Below are positions 1-11,040 of a DNA stretch of 64,000 nt, one piece after another. This stretch comes from Lunularia cruciata (lineage: Eukaryota > Streptophyta > Marchantiopsida > Lunulariales > Lunulariaceae): contig OX419760.1 of assembly GCA_948567375.1 (NCBI GenBank), positions 38,192,001 to 38,256,000 of the forward strand, in the 5' to 3' direction. Numbering within the stretch: position 1 is the first letter of the stretch; every line of letters starts with the position of its first letter. A program made the position numbers and the translations under genes. The notes beneath the pieces were generated by a model. It worked only from the letters and a program-made list of their open reading frames with translations. It did no database searches and had not been told where the DNA came from.

Positions 1-2600
1 GTATGGAGACTAGATAAACTATACTTTATGCAGGCCTGAAATCCCAGAGATCCTGAGACCCTGGAGGCAGTAGTTCCTACTAATGTTTTCATCGCCATGA
101 TGTTGCCGACATAATCTCCCTCACTCTCCGACTACTACTTCTGTCATCGGCCTTCTCTTTGTTCTGGTCAGTAATTCACTCCACGTGAGTGAGTTGTTGG
201 TCACTATGAGATGCACTAGTGAGGTTCTTCTACTACTCTATCTGTGTACCTCGAAGAACCTGTTGGCCACGTGCCGCACTCGCTGCTGGCTTCCAAGACT
301 TAACGGATTTAGGAGTGTTAACCTTCTTTAGCCTTAATTGACCGAGTTTCCTCTTAATGTCGCGATCTCATGTACTAATACGGGGTTAAGCAACTGTCCT
401 TAACGGGGCCAGACCGTAGCTTTTGTTTGTCATGTACCAAGTTTGGGGTCCCTGCAGATTAGTGTAAATTGCTTGACCATTTCGCTGTAATGCAGTTAGT
501 TTACGGTACTTTATTCTTATGTTATTCCATAGTGAGGATGTAGACAGTTACTTTCCGGCAGAAACCGTTGCCAGATGGGGACCCCCCCCCCCCCCCCCCC
601 CCCCCCCCACCCTTTCTTAGACAAAATCGGCCTACAGAGTGTGAAATTGCGGCCGTAGCTTTTCGGATATACTCATCAAGTGTTTGTTTATCGTCTATGT
701 AAGCTAGAAGGCATCAAGACTATGATGAAAAATAAAAATATCCTGCATATTGTTAGTAAAAAATGCTGATTCACACGTTCTCACAAAATGTTTATATACA
801 GAAAAACGAGGCTTTTACTTGGTCAACCAAGAGCTTCAAAACATGTGGAATTAGTTAACTAGGCTTGAATATTCAACTCTAAACTGCAGGTATTTATACC
901 TAGCCACTCTATGACGCCGCCACCTTTATCCTGACATGTGATTGTTTCAATTTACTTTCCTTGTGCAACCACATGATAGGGGGTTTCAGATATGGATTTC
1001 TACAAACTTTTAGTGACATCCTGCAAAAATTTTATGGATACCCATAGAGAGATTTGATTAGAAACGAAACGTTACCTAATATTTAAAAGTAAATTTATGT
1101 CAGTTTTATATATATAAAAAATTTAGATTACAGAATTTACGAGTGATACTGTAGTCCCTTAGAAAGCTAGCTGCAGGTCACGTTCTACAGATTGTCCATA
1201 ATTTTTTCTGCGGATATAGACTTTTACCCATAAAAACTTAGTGTATTTCCGCGCGCTAACTATAAATTTTGTTACAGACAATCCGTAAATTCAGTTACGG
1301 ATTTCAAGGGTATGGAAAAAGCTAAACCCCTGTATCTTCTCTTTTCTCTTTTCCAAACCAATTCTCGGAAGTCTATAGACTGCGTAGGATCCTAAAACCA
1401 TCCTTGTCATCCTGATTTACTTGCTTTCAATAATGAACACGTGTTTCGTTTTGTTTTGAACCTTTTTCAGTCTTTACTATTGTCACGAAAGGAACCTCAG
1501 GGTAGAATGCTTTTCCCATAGGGGGATAGACAGCAAAACTTTGATGAATGTATAGATTCAAATCAATTTTAAGGTATCGAATGAGTCACAATAGCTATTC
1601 TAGTTTATGTCAACCATGTTTTGAAGCGAAACACTTAGACCTTCCGCACCATTGACAACTTTTGAAAGTTTGTCTTAGTAATAAGTTTCAATTAACTTCC
1701 AAAATGATGCAATGCGCAAGCTAGAATGACGTCTTGTACTCCGAGCGTATTACACTTTACTCAGTCAGCTTCTATTTTATCATGGCACCCTAATACATCC
1801 TGTTTATAACACCTTCCAAGAGAAAAAGGCGACAGCGTAGAGAACAATATATATACAGGTAATAGGCACAAAAGAATACAGTCGTATATAGTAAAAGTAA
1901 GCAACATAAGCTAACTAGCTAAATTTATGCAATTTCGTCATTACCCTCTCATAATACTCTTCTTACCAGTCGAACTAAGCAGTCTTCAACACCGTAGATC
2001 ATTCCCACCAACTACCCAATGCGCCGGTAGCCGGTAGCCGGTCTCCCGGTTCCAAGGAGCAGCTCAAAATACCACGGCGATTTTGCCGCGATCTGCCGTG
2101 GTTGTGATCATAACTAGAGGATATATAATGGAGCAAATCGACACGTGGCATGGTGTTGCATGGTGTTGCAGCTCCCACCCGCTTTCTTCCGTATTCATCT
2201 ACTTGTCAACGCAACTCAGTCCGCGCCAGAATGGTACGTATAATTGTCGTAAAAGTCTTCGAGAAGTCTCGATAGAGTGGACCTCACTAAGTGTAGTAAT
2301 ATGAGTTCGTGAGTGACTTCCATTTTCAACATTCTAGTTTTCTTGCTCAGTTTCCCTCACTATTTATAGCTGGAATGATGAGAATTTTCATAGCAGCAAA
2401 TAATGTGTTCGAGTCAAATTTTAGCAAGTTTTTGCCTTCAGTATTTGATATGTTATTATTTTCATTTTTTGTTATCCCATCTAAGGATAAGGTTTGTGGT
2501 TGGTTATAATAATAGAGAGCATGACGACTATGGAGAGGTTCACTTTGCCATCATTCATGATGAATCAGCGTGCGTTTCGTTTCCCCCTTTTCCTCCTTTC
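1..2600. other. anonymous sequence, no gene recognised
   Basis: Mixed-composition DNA with no convincing coding region. Open frames here are under 90 codons and their translations match nothing I recognise. Visible structure is limited to a long C run near 590, a short GCCGGTA repeat around 2021-2045, and a 10-bp duplication (CATGGTGTTG twice) near 2148-2170. A TATATAATGG stretch near 2121 could be a chance TATA box. Confidence 0.5.
582..608. repeat. poly-C tract, 27 C
   Basis: An uninterrupted run of 27 cytosines preceded by GGGGA and followed by ACCC. It is by far the longest homopolymer in the window and lies in otherwise mixed sequence. Its length may be unreliable because sequencing and assembly often miscount such runs. 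Confidence 0.9.
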
Positions 2601-5600
2601 CTTTTTCTGTTATGATTTATCTCCTCAGTTAGTAAATGTTGTGCTTAGACAACTACCCAAATCTAAGATCGATATTATCATACAAATATTCAGGAAAAAG
2701 AAAGAGTCCAAGATTTTAAAATATTCAAGATCTATAAAGCAGCAGAAGCATTGAATTAAACATAAACTATACCGTTCAAGTTGTTTTCAAGATACCCTAG
2801 TTTTTCCTATAAACTTTATCATAGTCCAGAACAAGACTTTTCACCATACATGCTGCACATGCCCACTTTTCTTCACTTCGTCTTGTCTATTTCAGATTAT
2901 AGAGTTGCCGAATGCGTCTAGAGTGAAGAACATACTACTTAAATTAAAGAATAGAAAGTATAATGATTTATGGTGTATGTTTTTTTTTATTCACTTTTAT
3001 GTTGATTAAAAAAATTTAACGTGCGACTGGCTGAGTTTCGGCCTTCATGGACCATATAGTCAAAGCATTTGAATTTAGAGAGCCTTATATTGGAGTGGAA
3101 GTCACTAGTTTTATAATTCTTTGTTTGAAAGTTTTAAATCTTGAATTTTTTTGAATACTCTTAACTATGCTAGAATTTCTTATTTTATCAATGAATAAAA
3201 TGTAATCATTCATCATAATGACACCCATACCCCTATTTTAATAGCTTCTTGATAGTGTTATTTTTGTTGTTCTTCTTCATCATATTGCACTTTTTGGACT
3301 TCGAAGAATGTCTCCCTAATAGCTATTTCTTGCATGCGTAAAACAAAAATTTTCAACGTGTTGTACATGCCATCCTTGCTCATACGCTGCATGATTTTTA
3401 TTTTTCTTGTCTCAACTAGTACCCATGTTAACAATTTACTTTATGAGAAGTCAATCTTATCTGCAAACACATTGGATCATGACTCTCGTAATAACCCTTC
3501 CATAGTTCAGGAAAATATTGTATGACTCATTGATAATAAATCAAAATGATCTAGAGACACAAGAAAGCACATGAATTTACTTACGAAAAATGATGCCAAA
3601 ATATACCTATAAACGATAGCAAATATTCTACTCTAAGGATTGGAGTAATATTTCTTTTCATTCTTTCAACTTCACTTATTTATGTTAATTCTTTTCGACA
3701 TTTATTTTTTATATTATAAGGACAATACGTGTCGTTGATTTGGAATAACCGTATCAGGCTTATTTCAAATCTACAGCACAACTTATTTTCTCACTTGAAA
3801 GATTAAAAATATGATATGTCTGATACAAACTCATCTATTTAAAATAGTAGTCATCATTGGATTCATTACTACAATAAGCTCAGAGTCCTATAAATACATA
3901 ATTAAACTAGCAATATCTGAATTATCTCAATTTTATTTTTACTAAGACTTCGAGACAGGACTTTGAAAAGTCCTTTCGACAGTAAAATGATATTTCTCTG
4001 ATGTCTGTTGAAATCAGATTGATTTACATAGAAAATTTTAATCTTAAGTTTAAAGGAGTTTAAGTACACATAAATTTCTAGAAATATATTTAATTCTTTT
4101 TTAAAATTAAAATTTCATTGGTTTTTCCTATTAAAAAATAATTTTTTTAATAATTCTTAAAATAATTATATTTCTCTGGAAAATTTTAAATTTTTTTAAT
4201 ATGCTTATCATTTTTACAAACTCCAGATAAACCTTTTAATGTTACTGAATAATCAATGTAGGATGTAAATGATTCTCTAATTTGAAGTCATAGGTTTTTC
4301 TTCCCTGTCTTATAAAAAAATTTGAGATTTTGAAAAAACAAACACACTTTCTTACGCAAAGGATTAAAAATATGCCCTTTTAATTGTTTTCATGGGTTGA
4401 AGATTGATTGAAGTACTGCTTACTATTTTTGAGGATGATTTATGTACGTTTCCAAATCAGGTATAACAAGATGCGATTTTTATGCCATTATTTAGTCTTA
4501 TACGTCGTTAATAATGAGAATAGCCATCATGTTCTATATTGCGACAACCATTTTGATAATTAATAGCTAGAGATGTGATGTAATGTATATTGAACATGAA
4601 TAATACACGGAAATTCGAATATATGTATGTCTGTGTTAGTGTATAAGTTTTAATTACATATTTGAGTTTTTATAACTCAATCGCTTATTATCATTAACCA
4701 CCTGTAAGAACGTTGTCATATTTAACAGGGAACATATTTAATATGTGCAACTCCATAACAAAGTGAATTGAACCCCCTTACTACAGGATTCACTCCTGCT
4801 AGTGTGAGTGACATAAGGTGGACTCTCCCGCATCCATGGTGAATTGAAATTACTTTTTGGCTGAATAACAACCCCATCTAAAATTAAAAAACCAGGGGAA
4901 AAGGAAGGCATAAAAGTGAATCCGATGTTAAAAAATGCATACTCAAAGTACACATAATCAGAAGGTTCAGTTGAACAGAAAATGGTGCTTCCATATTTGC
5001 CTCGCCTTACTAATTTAATCTTGAAAACCACTCATATTTTTTATTATAAAATACTATGTTTCTTAAAGGTAACTATCATGCCTTGCTAAAACATTTTTCT
5101 CCAATATATGTGATACGTGAAGCCCTTAAATTATAGCTAAATGGGATAAGAACTTTTTTGGATGATTGGAGTCCTTTAAACATATTCAAGCCGATATAGG
5201 ATATTGGTAGATGAGAGTATAAGCCATTCTAGGAAGGGGTGATCCAGATCTCATTAAGTACATATGAATGGTAAACAAGATAAATGCTAGATGCGAGACT
5301 GGCGATAAATACCTAAAGTAAAATGCATCGGATGTAACTTGAACCAAAGGCATAATTGCAATAGCTGCAATATATTGAGAACAACATATATCTAAAGAGC
5401 TAGTGCATTCGATAACGCCTATGCAACAAAATTTGAGAAATATAAAACATTGTGCAATTGATCACCAATAAGCAATAGCAAGAATGAAGAAAATAAACTG
5501 TAGTCTAGAGACAGGTAGCAACACGGGAGATCGAACCATGAAGCAAGAAAAGAGTGAGTAAAGAGAGAGAGAAAATAGATAGAGAAAAAATATACATAAA

Positions 5601-6690
5601 TAAATAAAGAAAAAATAGAGAAAGAAATAGCTAAGGAAAGGAGGAGTGGAGCAATGCAAGAGAGTGGATGGTGTTTTTGCTAAGAGATATCAAAGTGTAA
5701 AAGTGTATCTAGAGCAAAGCGAAAGAGGACAGGATAGAATATATTGCAACAAGAGCTATGGAAGCTTGAGACTTGGAATGCTGAACAACTAAGGGAAGTA
5801 GAAGGTGGCCGTAGTAAACCTCCACAAAAGCACATAAGACTTCATCAATGCCTCATGCAATGCCAAAGTAATTGAGCAAGTGTTAATACCCCTCGTATTG
5901 AGTTTTTGCTTGAAAAATCTTGAATGCCAAGGCAAACTTGGTTGCTCCCAAAAGTGCCATTCACAAATAGTAAGAAGGTTGAGGAAAGAACAGGTTCAAA
6001 ATATGTGTCAACCAGAAATGTAAAATCTATCGTAAAATCTAGCATGTGGAAAGAAGAAACAAGTATAAGTGTAGGGAAAGGATTAATCAAAAAACTACTA
6101 ACTGCAGAATGAGAACCAACCAAGAAAGAAATGAATCAATGTGAGAAAGAGAAGCGAAGGAATAGACACATACTTGATGAATCCCAAAACTCACAAACAT
6201 CAGTTAGCACATACATATTCAAGACACAACAAAGTGATCTAATGATGCAATTGTAAAAAAGAAAAGGCTCAATAATAATTCAAGAGGGAAGAAAAAAATC
6301 AGCATTGGTGCATGAAAAGGGGCGGCCAACTCCAACTGGAATGCAAAAGCAAGAGTAAGAAGGAAAGAATAAAAGAGCAAGAAAGGACATATAGTGAGAT
6401 AGGAAAGAACAAAATTAAACCACATAGGGTTGCGAGAGAAACAAAAGCAATATTTACCTTGATAAAGTGAGGGACAAGGTGGGCTTACTTGTCAGTAAAG
6501 CAAACACTTGATGATCACATTGCAATGAAAAATATTTCAACTATTGGACAACTGGATTTATATAAGTTCAGAAGCCATGTTCAACACATGTACATTATAA
6601 CATCAAGGTTCATGGGCTTATTGGAGAAACTACTTGTGTGCTCAATCATGATCTCACTGCTTGGTAGAACAAACCGAGGTTCTCAAATCT
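2601..6690. other. anonymous AT-rich intergenic DNA
   Basis: Very AT-rich sequence with many A/T homopolymers and no open frame over about 100 codons. A purine-rich stretch (about 5550-5650) made of GAGAGA/AAATA motifs is low-complexity. The part next to the RT relic (about 5800-6690) may be the decayed 3' portion of the same element, but I cannot recognise a domain such as a GIY-YIG endonuclease in it. Confidence 0.4.
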
Positions 6691-6699
6691 TTGTAGATG

Positions 6700-8130
6700 C
6701 TAAGACTTTGTAGATGTCCTTTTCTTTTTATAAAACTGAGCAAAAATTTTTACAAATGAGGTGACGGGGTAGTTTTCAAATACTAAGTTATCTATTAGTT
6801 TCCTACATGTTAAAAGGTATGACTTTTTGGAATTACATATTTGTTTGTATCTAATACACTCCAATTTTAAAATCCTTAATTTACATTTAGAGGAAATATT
6901 TGAGAGAACATGAGGTAGCAAGATGGACTAAATGTGAGCAAACTGAGACAATGCTTTCTTATCATAGATAGAGATAAAGATATTGAAGTTGTCCATAGTA
7001 ATTTGATAGTCCAGATAATCATAGTGAGTGCCAAAATGAGTTTGTACTAACTCATAGGAAAGTTTGGGATAGATCCCACCTCATCTTGCAAAGTCTGAGA
7101 CAATGCTTTCTTATCATAGATAGAGATAAAGATATTGAAGTTGTCCATAGTAATTTGATAGTCCAGATAATCATAGTGAGTGCCAAAATGAGTTTGTACT
7201 AACTCATAGGAAAGTTTGGGATAGATCCCACCTCATCTTGCAAAGTCATCCTTAGACATGAAATCTATAAAGTTACTAAATCCAGAGCCTATAGCCAAAA
7301 GATCATCTACATATCTAAAATCTTGGAACATGTAGCTCAACAAGTCTAAACCATTTGTATCCACCAATCAATCATAACTTATACCTCGTCACCATGTATT
7401 GAATTCCAATTCATGGGTGATGAGATATAAGTTAGCTTAAAGACCACGCAAGGTGTTCCCATGGGAATCCCAATATCTCGATGGAGGAGCTGATTCATAA
7501 AAGTGATGTAGAGGTTATAAAAAAGGAAAAACAACCATTGGATGAGAAATTTCTCATCAACAACCAATACATTTGAGTTGTTTTGCCAAAGGAAAAATAT
7601 TGTTTTTGCGTTTGAGCCATCTGTATTTGAAATCAATGTTGAGGTCAAAGTAGCATTGTTTCCCTATTGAGAGTGAACCTATAATGGAAAACGGATAGTA
7701 TGAGATTGAATAGTCTTGTTTTGAGATCATTGAGGTGAATCTTTGAGTAAAGGGGGGTGAAATCAAATCTTTCAAAAAAAAATTCTCTAGAGTGGTAGGA
7801 GTCTTCCATGAACTAGTCTTTGGAGGAGTAGTAGATATTATCTTCCCTAATCTTTGCACCTTCTCAAGAATGGGAACTCTAGAAGAGTTGTCCAAGATCC
7901 AACTAGTATCAACAATAGGTCCCACTCGTAAGAATGCATTCCTCTAGAGATCATGAGTTTAAGGTAGCATTGCTTTGAAGAAGGAGCTTAGATACCCATA
8001 AAAGTTCAGATAGAAAATAGAAAATCCTACAACAATGAACCTATGAACAATTAGAGACTTTTAGAATTTCCAAGCACAAAAAAAGAAGTAGGGGAGTTTC
8101 TCAAAATCCTTGAGAAGTATTGAAGATGTG
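6700..8130 (-). pseudogene. Penelope-like (PLE-type) reverse transcriptase relic
   Basis: Reading the minus strand from 8130 down to 6700, pieces in several frames line up in the order expected for a Penelope-like reverse transcriptase. There is a finger segment with LPYFF and HRFIV near 8100-8010, then WILDNSSRV near 7895, LYSKIHLNDLKTRLF near 7755-7710 (palm, motif A region), DIGIPMGTPC near 7445-7475, and FRYVDDLLAIG near 7290-7320, whose YVDD lies at 7302-7313. After that come GGIYPKLSYEL, YLDYQITM and IYDKKA at about 7235-7110, and the thumb-like ECIRYKQICNS near 6860-6830. PLE reverse transcriptases are known to carry GIPMGT and a following IYP...LDL...YDK block. Stops, frameshifts and a 152-bp tandem duplication make it non-functional. 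No endonuclease domain was recognised. Another RT class with a GIPMGT motif cannot be excluded. Confidence 0.72.
6943..7246. repeat. exact tandem duplication, 2 x 152 bp
   Basis: The 152 bases from 6943 to 7094 recur immediately at 7095-7246 with no difference that I can find. The unit lies inside the reverse transcriptase relic and covers the block that encodes the GIYP...LDY...YDK motifs on the minus strand. Because 152 is not a multiple of three, the duplication shifts the frame. Complete identity inside an otherwise decayed pseudogene implies a recent event or an assembly artefact. Confidence 0.95.
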
Positions 8131-8624
8131 GTGAGAAAGTAAAAGTTGAGTTTCTAGAATCAATGATTGTTTATAGGTAGCTAAAGGAGAATGGAGTTTG
8201 TTGAGTAAGGTTTGAATGTCAAATTGTCTACAAACAAAAAATAATAATTTTGGACACTTGTCCATATAAGTAATATTGAAACGAGACTTGAAATGAGAAA
8301 AAAATTTCTATCATGATGAGAGAGGAAGATCAGATTGATTGGATTGAAACTAACCCAAATAGGTGGAGATTGAGTACAAGTGTGACTATTTGTAGAAGGA
8401 TGACTTTCCATTGGTCAAAACTACGCTTGGTGCCTATAATAGCTTACAAAGAAATAGCAAAGTTGCGTATGAAAGTTTGTATAGGAATGGAAGTAGAAGG
8501 AGAAGACGTGGTGAAAAGATAAAAATTGGTTCCTCTTGAGAAGAAAAGTGATATGTTTGTGGAAGGGAAGATCTAAATCAAGTTGTAATGACATGTCTAT
8601 GTGAAGGGTTAATGAAAACCCTCC
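8131..8624. other. probable upstream remnant of the PLE-type element
   Basis: Minus-strand translations here give only short open stretches with no diagnostic motif. Its position directly 5' of the reverse transcriptase fingers suggests the N-terminal part or leader of the same element, but the sequence does not prove it. Confidence 0.3.
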
Positions 8625-8798
8625 GTTTCTGTGGAGTGTAGGCGGTTTTATGCCTACGGCTTACGAGTGCCGTTCCAGACGGCTTGTAGTCCCGGGATAT
8701 TTTGATAGACGGCACCGTTTAGGAAGTCTTAGGTCCAGTGGCCCCCCTTTCACCGGCTTTCACTGAACGAAGGCAGCGCGGAGTATGTCTAGCTACTT
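8625..8798. other. GC-rich block with hairpins
   Basis: A roughly 170-bp island, clearly richer in G+C than both flanks. It holds at least two short perfect stems: GTAGGC with GCCTAC near 8658-8677, and GCCGT with ACGGC near 8689-8704. It ends in the left arm of a palindrome at the start of the neighbouring LTR-like repeat. No tRNA, 5S RNA or protein was recognised. It could be a fragment of a structured RNA gene or of a different mobile element. Confidence 0.4.
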
Positions 8799-8819
8799 GT
8801 AATACAAGTAGCTAGACAT
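8785..8819. repeat. 35-bp perfect palindrome
   Basis: Seventeen-base arms (ATGTCTAGCTACTTGTA and its exact complement) flank one central base. The right arm is the 5' terminus of the adjoining R2 repeat, so the left arm is an inverted copy of that terminus. This may mark a rearranged junction between head-to-head repeat ends. Confidence 0.9.
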
Positions 8820-9394
8820 ATTATTTAGAGGTGAAAATTAGCTTGGTAACATCTAGAAAGATGTTGTGTACAAGGGTATCACCAAAAGAGTACTTCTACT
8901 AATAGGGCAGAAGCCGAAAATAGCCTGAAAACTTTAGAGCCAATTTTGGAGGCCTAAACGGATGAATTAGGCCTTGAAAATAAAAAAGTTCTTCCTCCTC
9001 CCCCCCCCCCCCCCCCTCTTTTTGGGGAAAGAAGGCTTGCCTTTTCCCTTTGTGATTTTTCTCATCAAGAGCTTTCCAATGGTACCTCACCTATGCAATT
9101 TTGAGCTCCTTGTAGGAATATTCCCTAAAGATTCCCTTCAATCAAACCCATTTGACCAACTAGATAGGACAAGGAATAACATGTCACCCACCCAAAAAAC
9201 TAATCCAAGGATGGAGCTCACAAAAAAATCACCAATCCATGTATCCGAACCGAGGGTAGAGCTTCCTTTGAGGAGATCCTCTTTGCTAGATAATACAGAA
9301 ACATGCTCCTTTGGGGCATATGAGGATTAAGTGTGAAACTTGTGTTTTCTCTCTTATATCTCTCTTGGAGAGTTCGCTTGTCCTTGTAGTATTG
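8799..9394 (+). repeat. R2 LTR-like repeat, copy A
   Basis: First of four copies of a dispersed repeat of about 430-600 bp that starts TGTAATA and ends near TATTGCA or TATTATA. Landmarks shared with the other copies are a terminal AGCTAGACATAT block, GGTAACATCTAG, a central ATGAATTAGGCC block, GGTGGAGCT-like boxes and a final CTCTTGGAGA...TTGTCC block. A poly-C/T stretch near 9000-9016 is an internal expansion. The TG...CA ends and the 5-bp target duplication of copy C argue that this is an LTR. No coding content was recognised. Confidence 0.65.
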
Positions 9395-10478
9395 CAATGG
9401 TGAAGACAATTGCAAGGAGAAGAAAGAGGATTAAATTTTGATAACTTGCGGGATAGTGAGGCAAAGTTGAAGTGTAACATGCACAATGTTTCACTATACT
9501 TGAAAGTGAAAATGGGGATTGTAAATGGAATTCATGGAGGTAAAGCTGCTAAAACTTATTGGTCACCTAGCAAGGATGGTAATTGAGCTTTGTTCATCTC
9601 CTTAGAGGCACAAAGGAAGATGATGAGGATGGTACAAATGTCCAAAATGGATCTATTAATCAAGAAATATGGAGAGAGAAAGTGCAAAAGATGATTTATG
9701 CATGTATTGATGTCCAACTCATTCTTGAATAAAATATATAAAGGAGGTTGAATGGAGAATTCTATGCAAGTTACAAACTCTAAAATATGTGAGAAATAAA
9801 TCAAAGAGGGTATTAGAGTCAAGTATAGTGAAGAGATAAGAAAATTTTCTAAGGTAGTCTATATACGCATATCTTCTTGAATTTGGAAAGTTATTAGCAA
9901 GGAGTATGGAGGAGAATGATCCCAAGGAAAAGAAATGGAAGGTGGAACCTATCATAGGTGAAAGGAGTAGATTGTTTTCAAATTGATGACTTTGATGGTA
10001 GCAATGAGATACTCATTCATAAAAACAAATATCCTAATAGCCGAGGAGCACAATAGTTGAGAAGATGGATCCAAAAGAGCTCCTTTGCATGGTAGAATCT
10101 CTAAAATGAGCACCTAGAGGTACTTTGACAATAAGGAATAGTTGCAAGTTGTGGAACCTAAATTTGGCCATCATCGCTAACAAAGGAATAAATTCAAAAG
10201 TAGAAGAACTAAGGACAATGAGAGATTTTGTTGTGCAACAAAGTTGTTGGAATCTTCAGAAAGTTGAACCCATTGTTTGGCACACATAACATATTCCATT
10301 GTGCAAAGAATAAATGATGTATATATCTCCAATGCCATTTAAGGGATGAAGAAATGAAACATTCACTATATGGAAAAATCTCAATGCCATTAACTATTAT
10401 AGAATGGGATCATGGTCTATAGAAAAATAATTGGTGAGCAAAATTGTTCTAATTTTGAGCTAATCTATTCTACCTAGA
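9395..10478. other. spacer between two direct R2 copies
   Basis: About 1.1 kb without a recognisable gene, between two R2 copies in the same orientation. It could be the internal region of a small non-autonomous LTR element (TRIM/LARD type). I found no clear primer-binding site after copy A, no convincing polypurine tract before copy B and no matching 5-bp flanks, so two independent solo LTRs are equally possible. Confidence 0.35.
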
Positions 10479-11040
10479 TGTAATATCAATAGCTAGACAT
10501 ATTATCTAGAGATGAAACTTGATTTGGTAACATCTAGGAGGATATTATATATGATGAACTAAGTAGATTAGATAGAGGTATTACCAAAAAAGTATTTTTA
10601 CTAATAGAGCATGAGTCAAGAATAGCTTGAAACCTTCAGAGTTAATTTTGGAGGCATAAACAAATGAATTAGGCCTTGAAAGAAAGGTAAGCCTTCCCTC
10701 CTCTCTGATTGAGAGCTTTCTAATCGATCCTCATCCATATGATTTTGAGATTCCTATAGGATGATTCCCTAAGGATTCCCTTCGGTCAAATCTATTTGAC
10801 CAACTAGATAGTACAAGTACCAACATGTCCCCCATCTAGGCAACTAATCTAAGGGTGGAGCTCATTGACATATCACCAATCCATGTATTTGATCCAGGGA
10901 TGGAGCTTCCTTTGAGTGGATCTTCTTTGGGATATAATAAAGAGAAGTGTTCCTTTGGGATATCGTAGTATTGAGTGTGAAGCTTGTGTTTTCTCTTGTG
11001 TATTTCTCTTGGAGAATTCTCTTGTCCTCGGAGTATTATA
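10479..11040 (+). repeat. R2 LTR-like repeat, copy B
   Basis: Second copy, same strand as copy A. It begins TGTAATATCAATAGCTAGAC and ends ...TCCTCGGAGTATTATA. The whole order of internal blocks seen in copy A is retained, with point differences and small indels throughout, so the copies are old. Confidence 0.65.

Noticed and set aside
4738-5031. Minus-strand frame of 97 codons
   Set aside because: No motif, no hydrophobic or compositional pattern expected of a protein, and AT-rich flanks without gene signals.
6219-6425. Hydrophobic 68-codon minus-strand frame as a possible membrane protein
   Set aside because: Its composition follows from purine-rich low-complexity DNA on the opposite strand; there is no conserved motif.
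8799-11040. Firm call of a complete non-autonomous LTR element from R2 copies A and B
   Set aside because: No primer site, polypurine tract or matching 5-bp flanks; kept only as a possibility.
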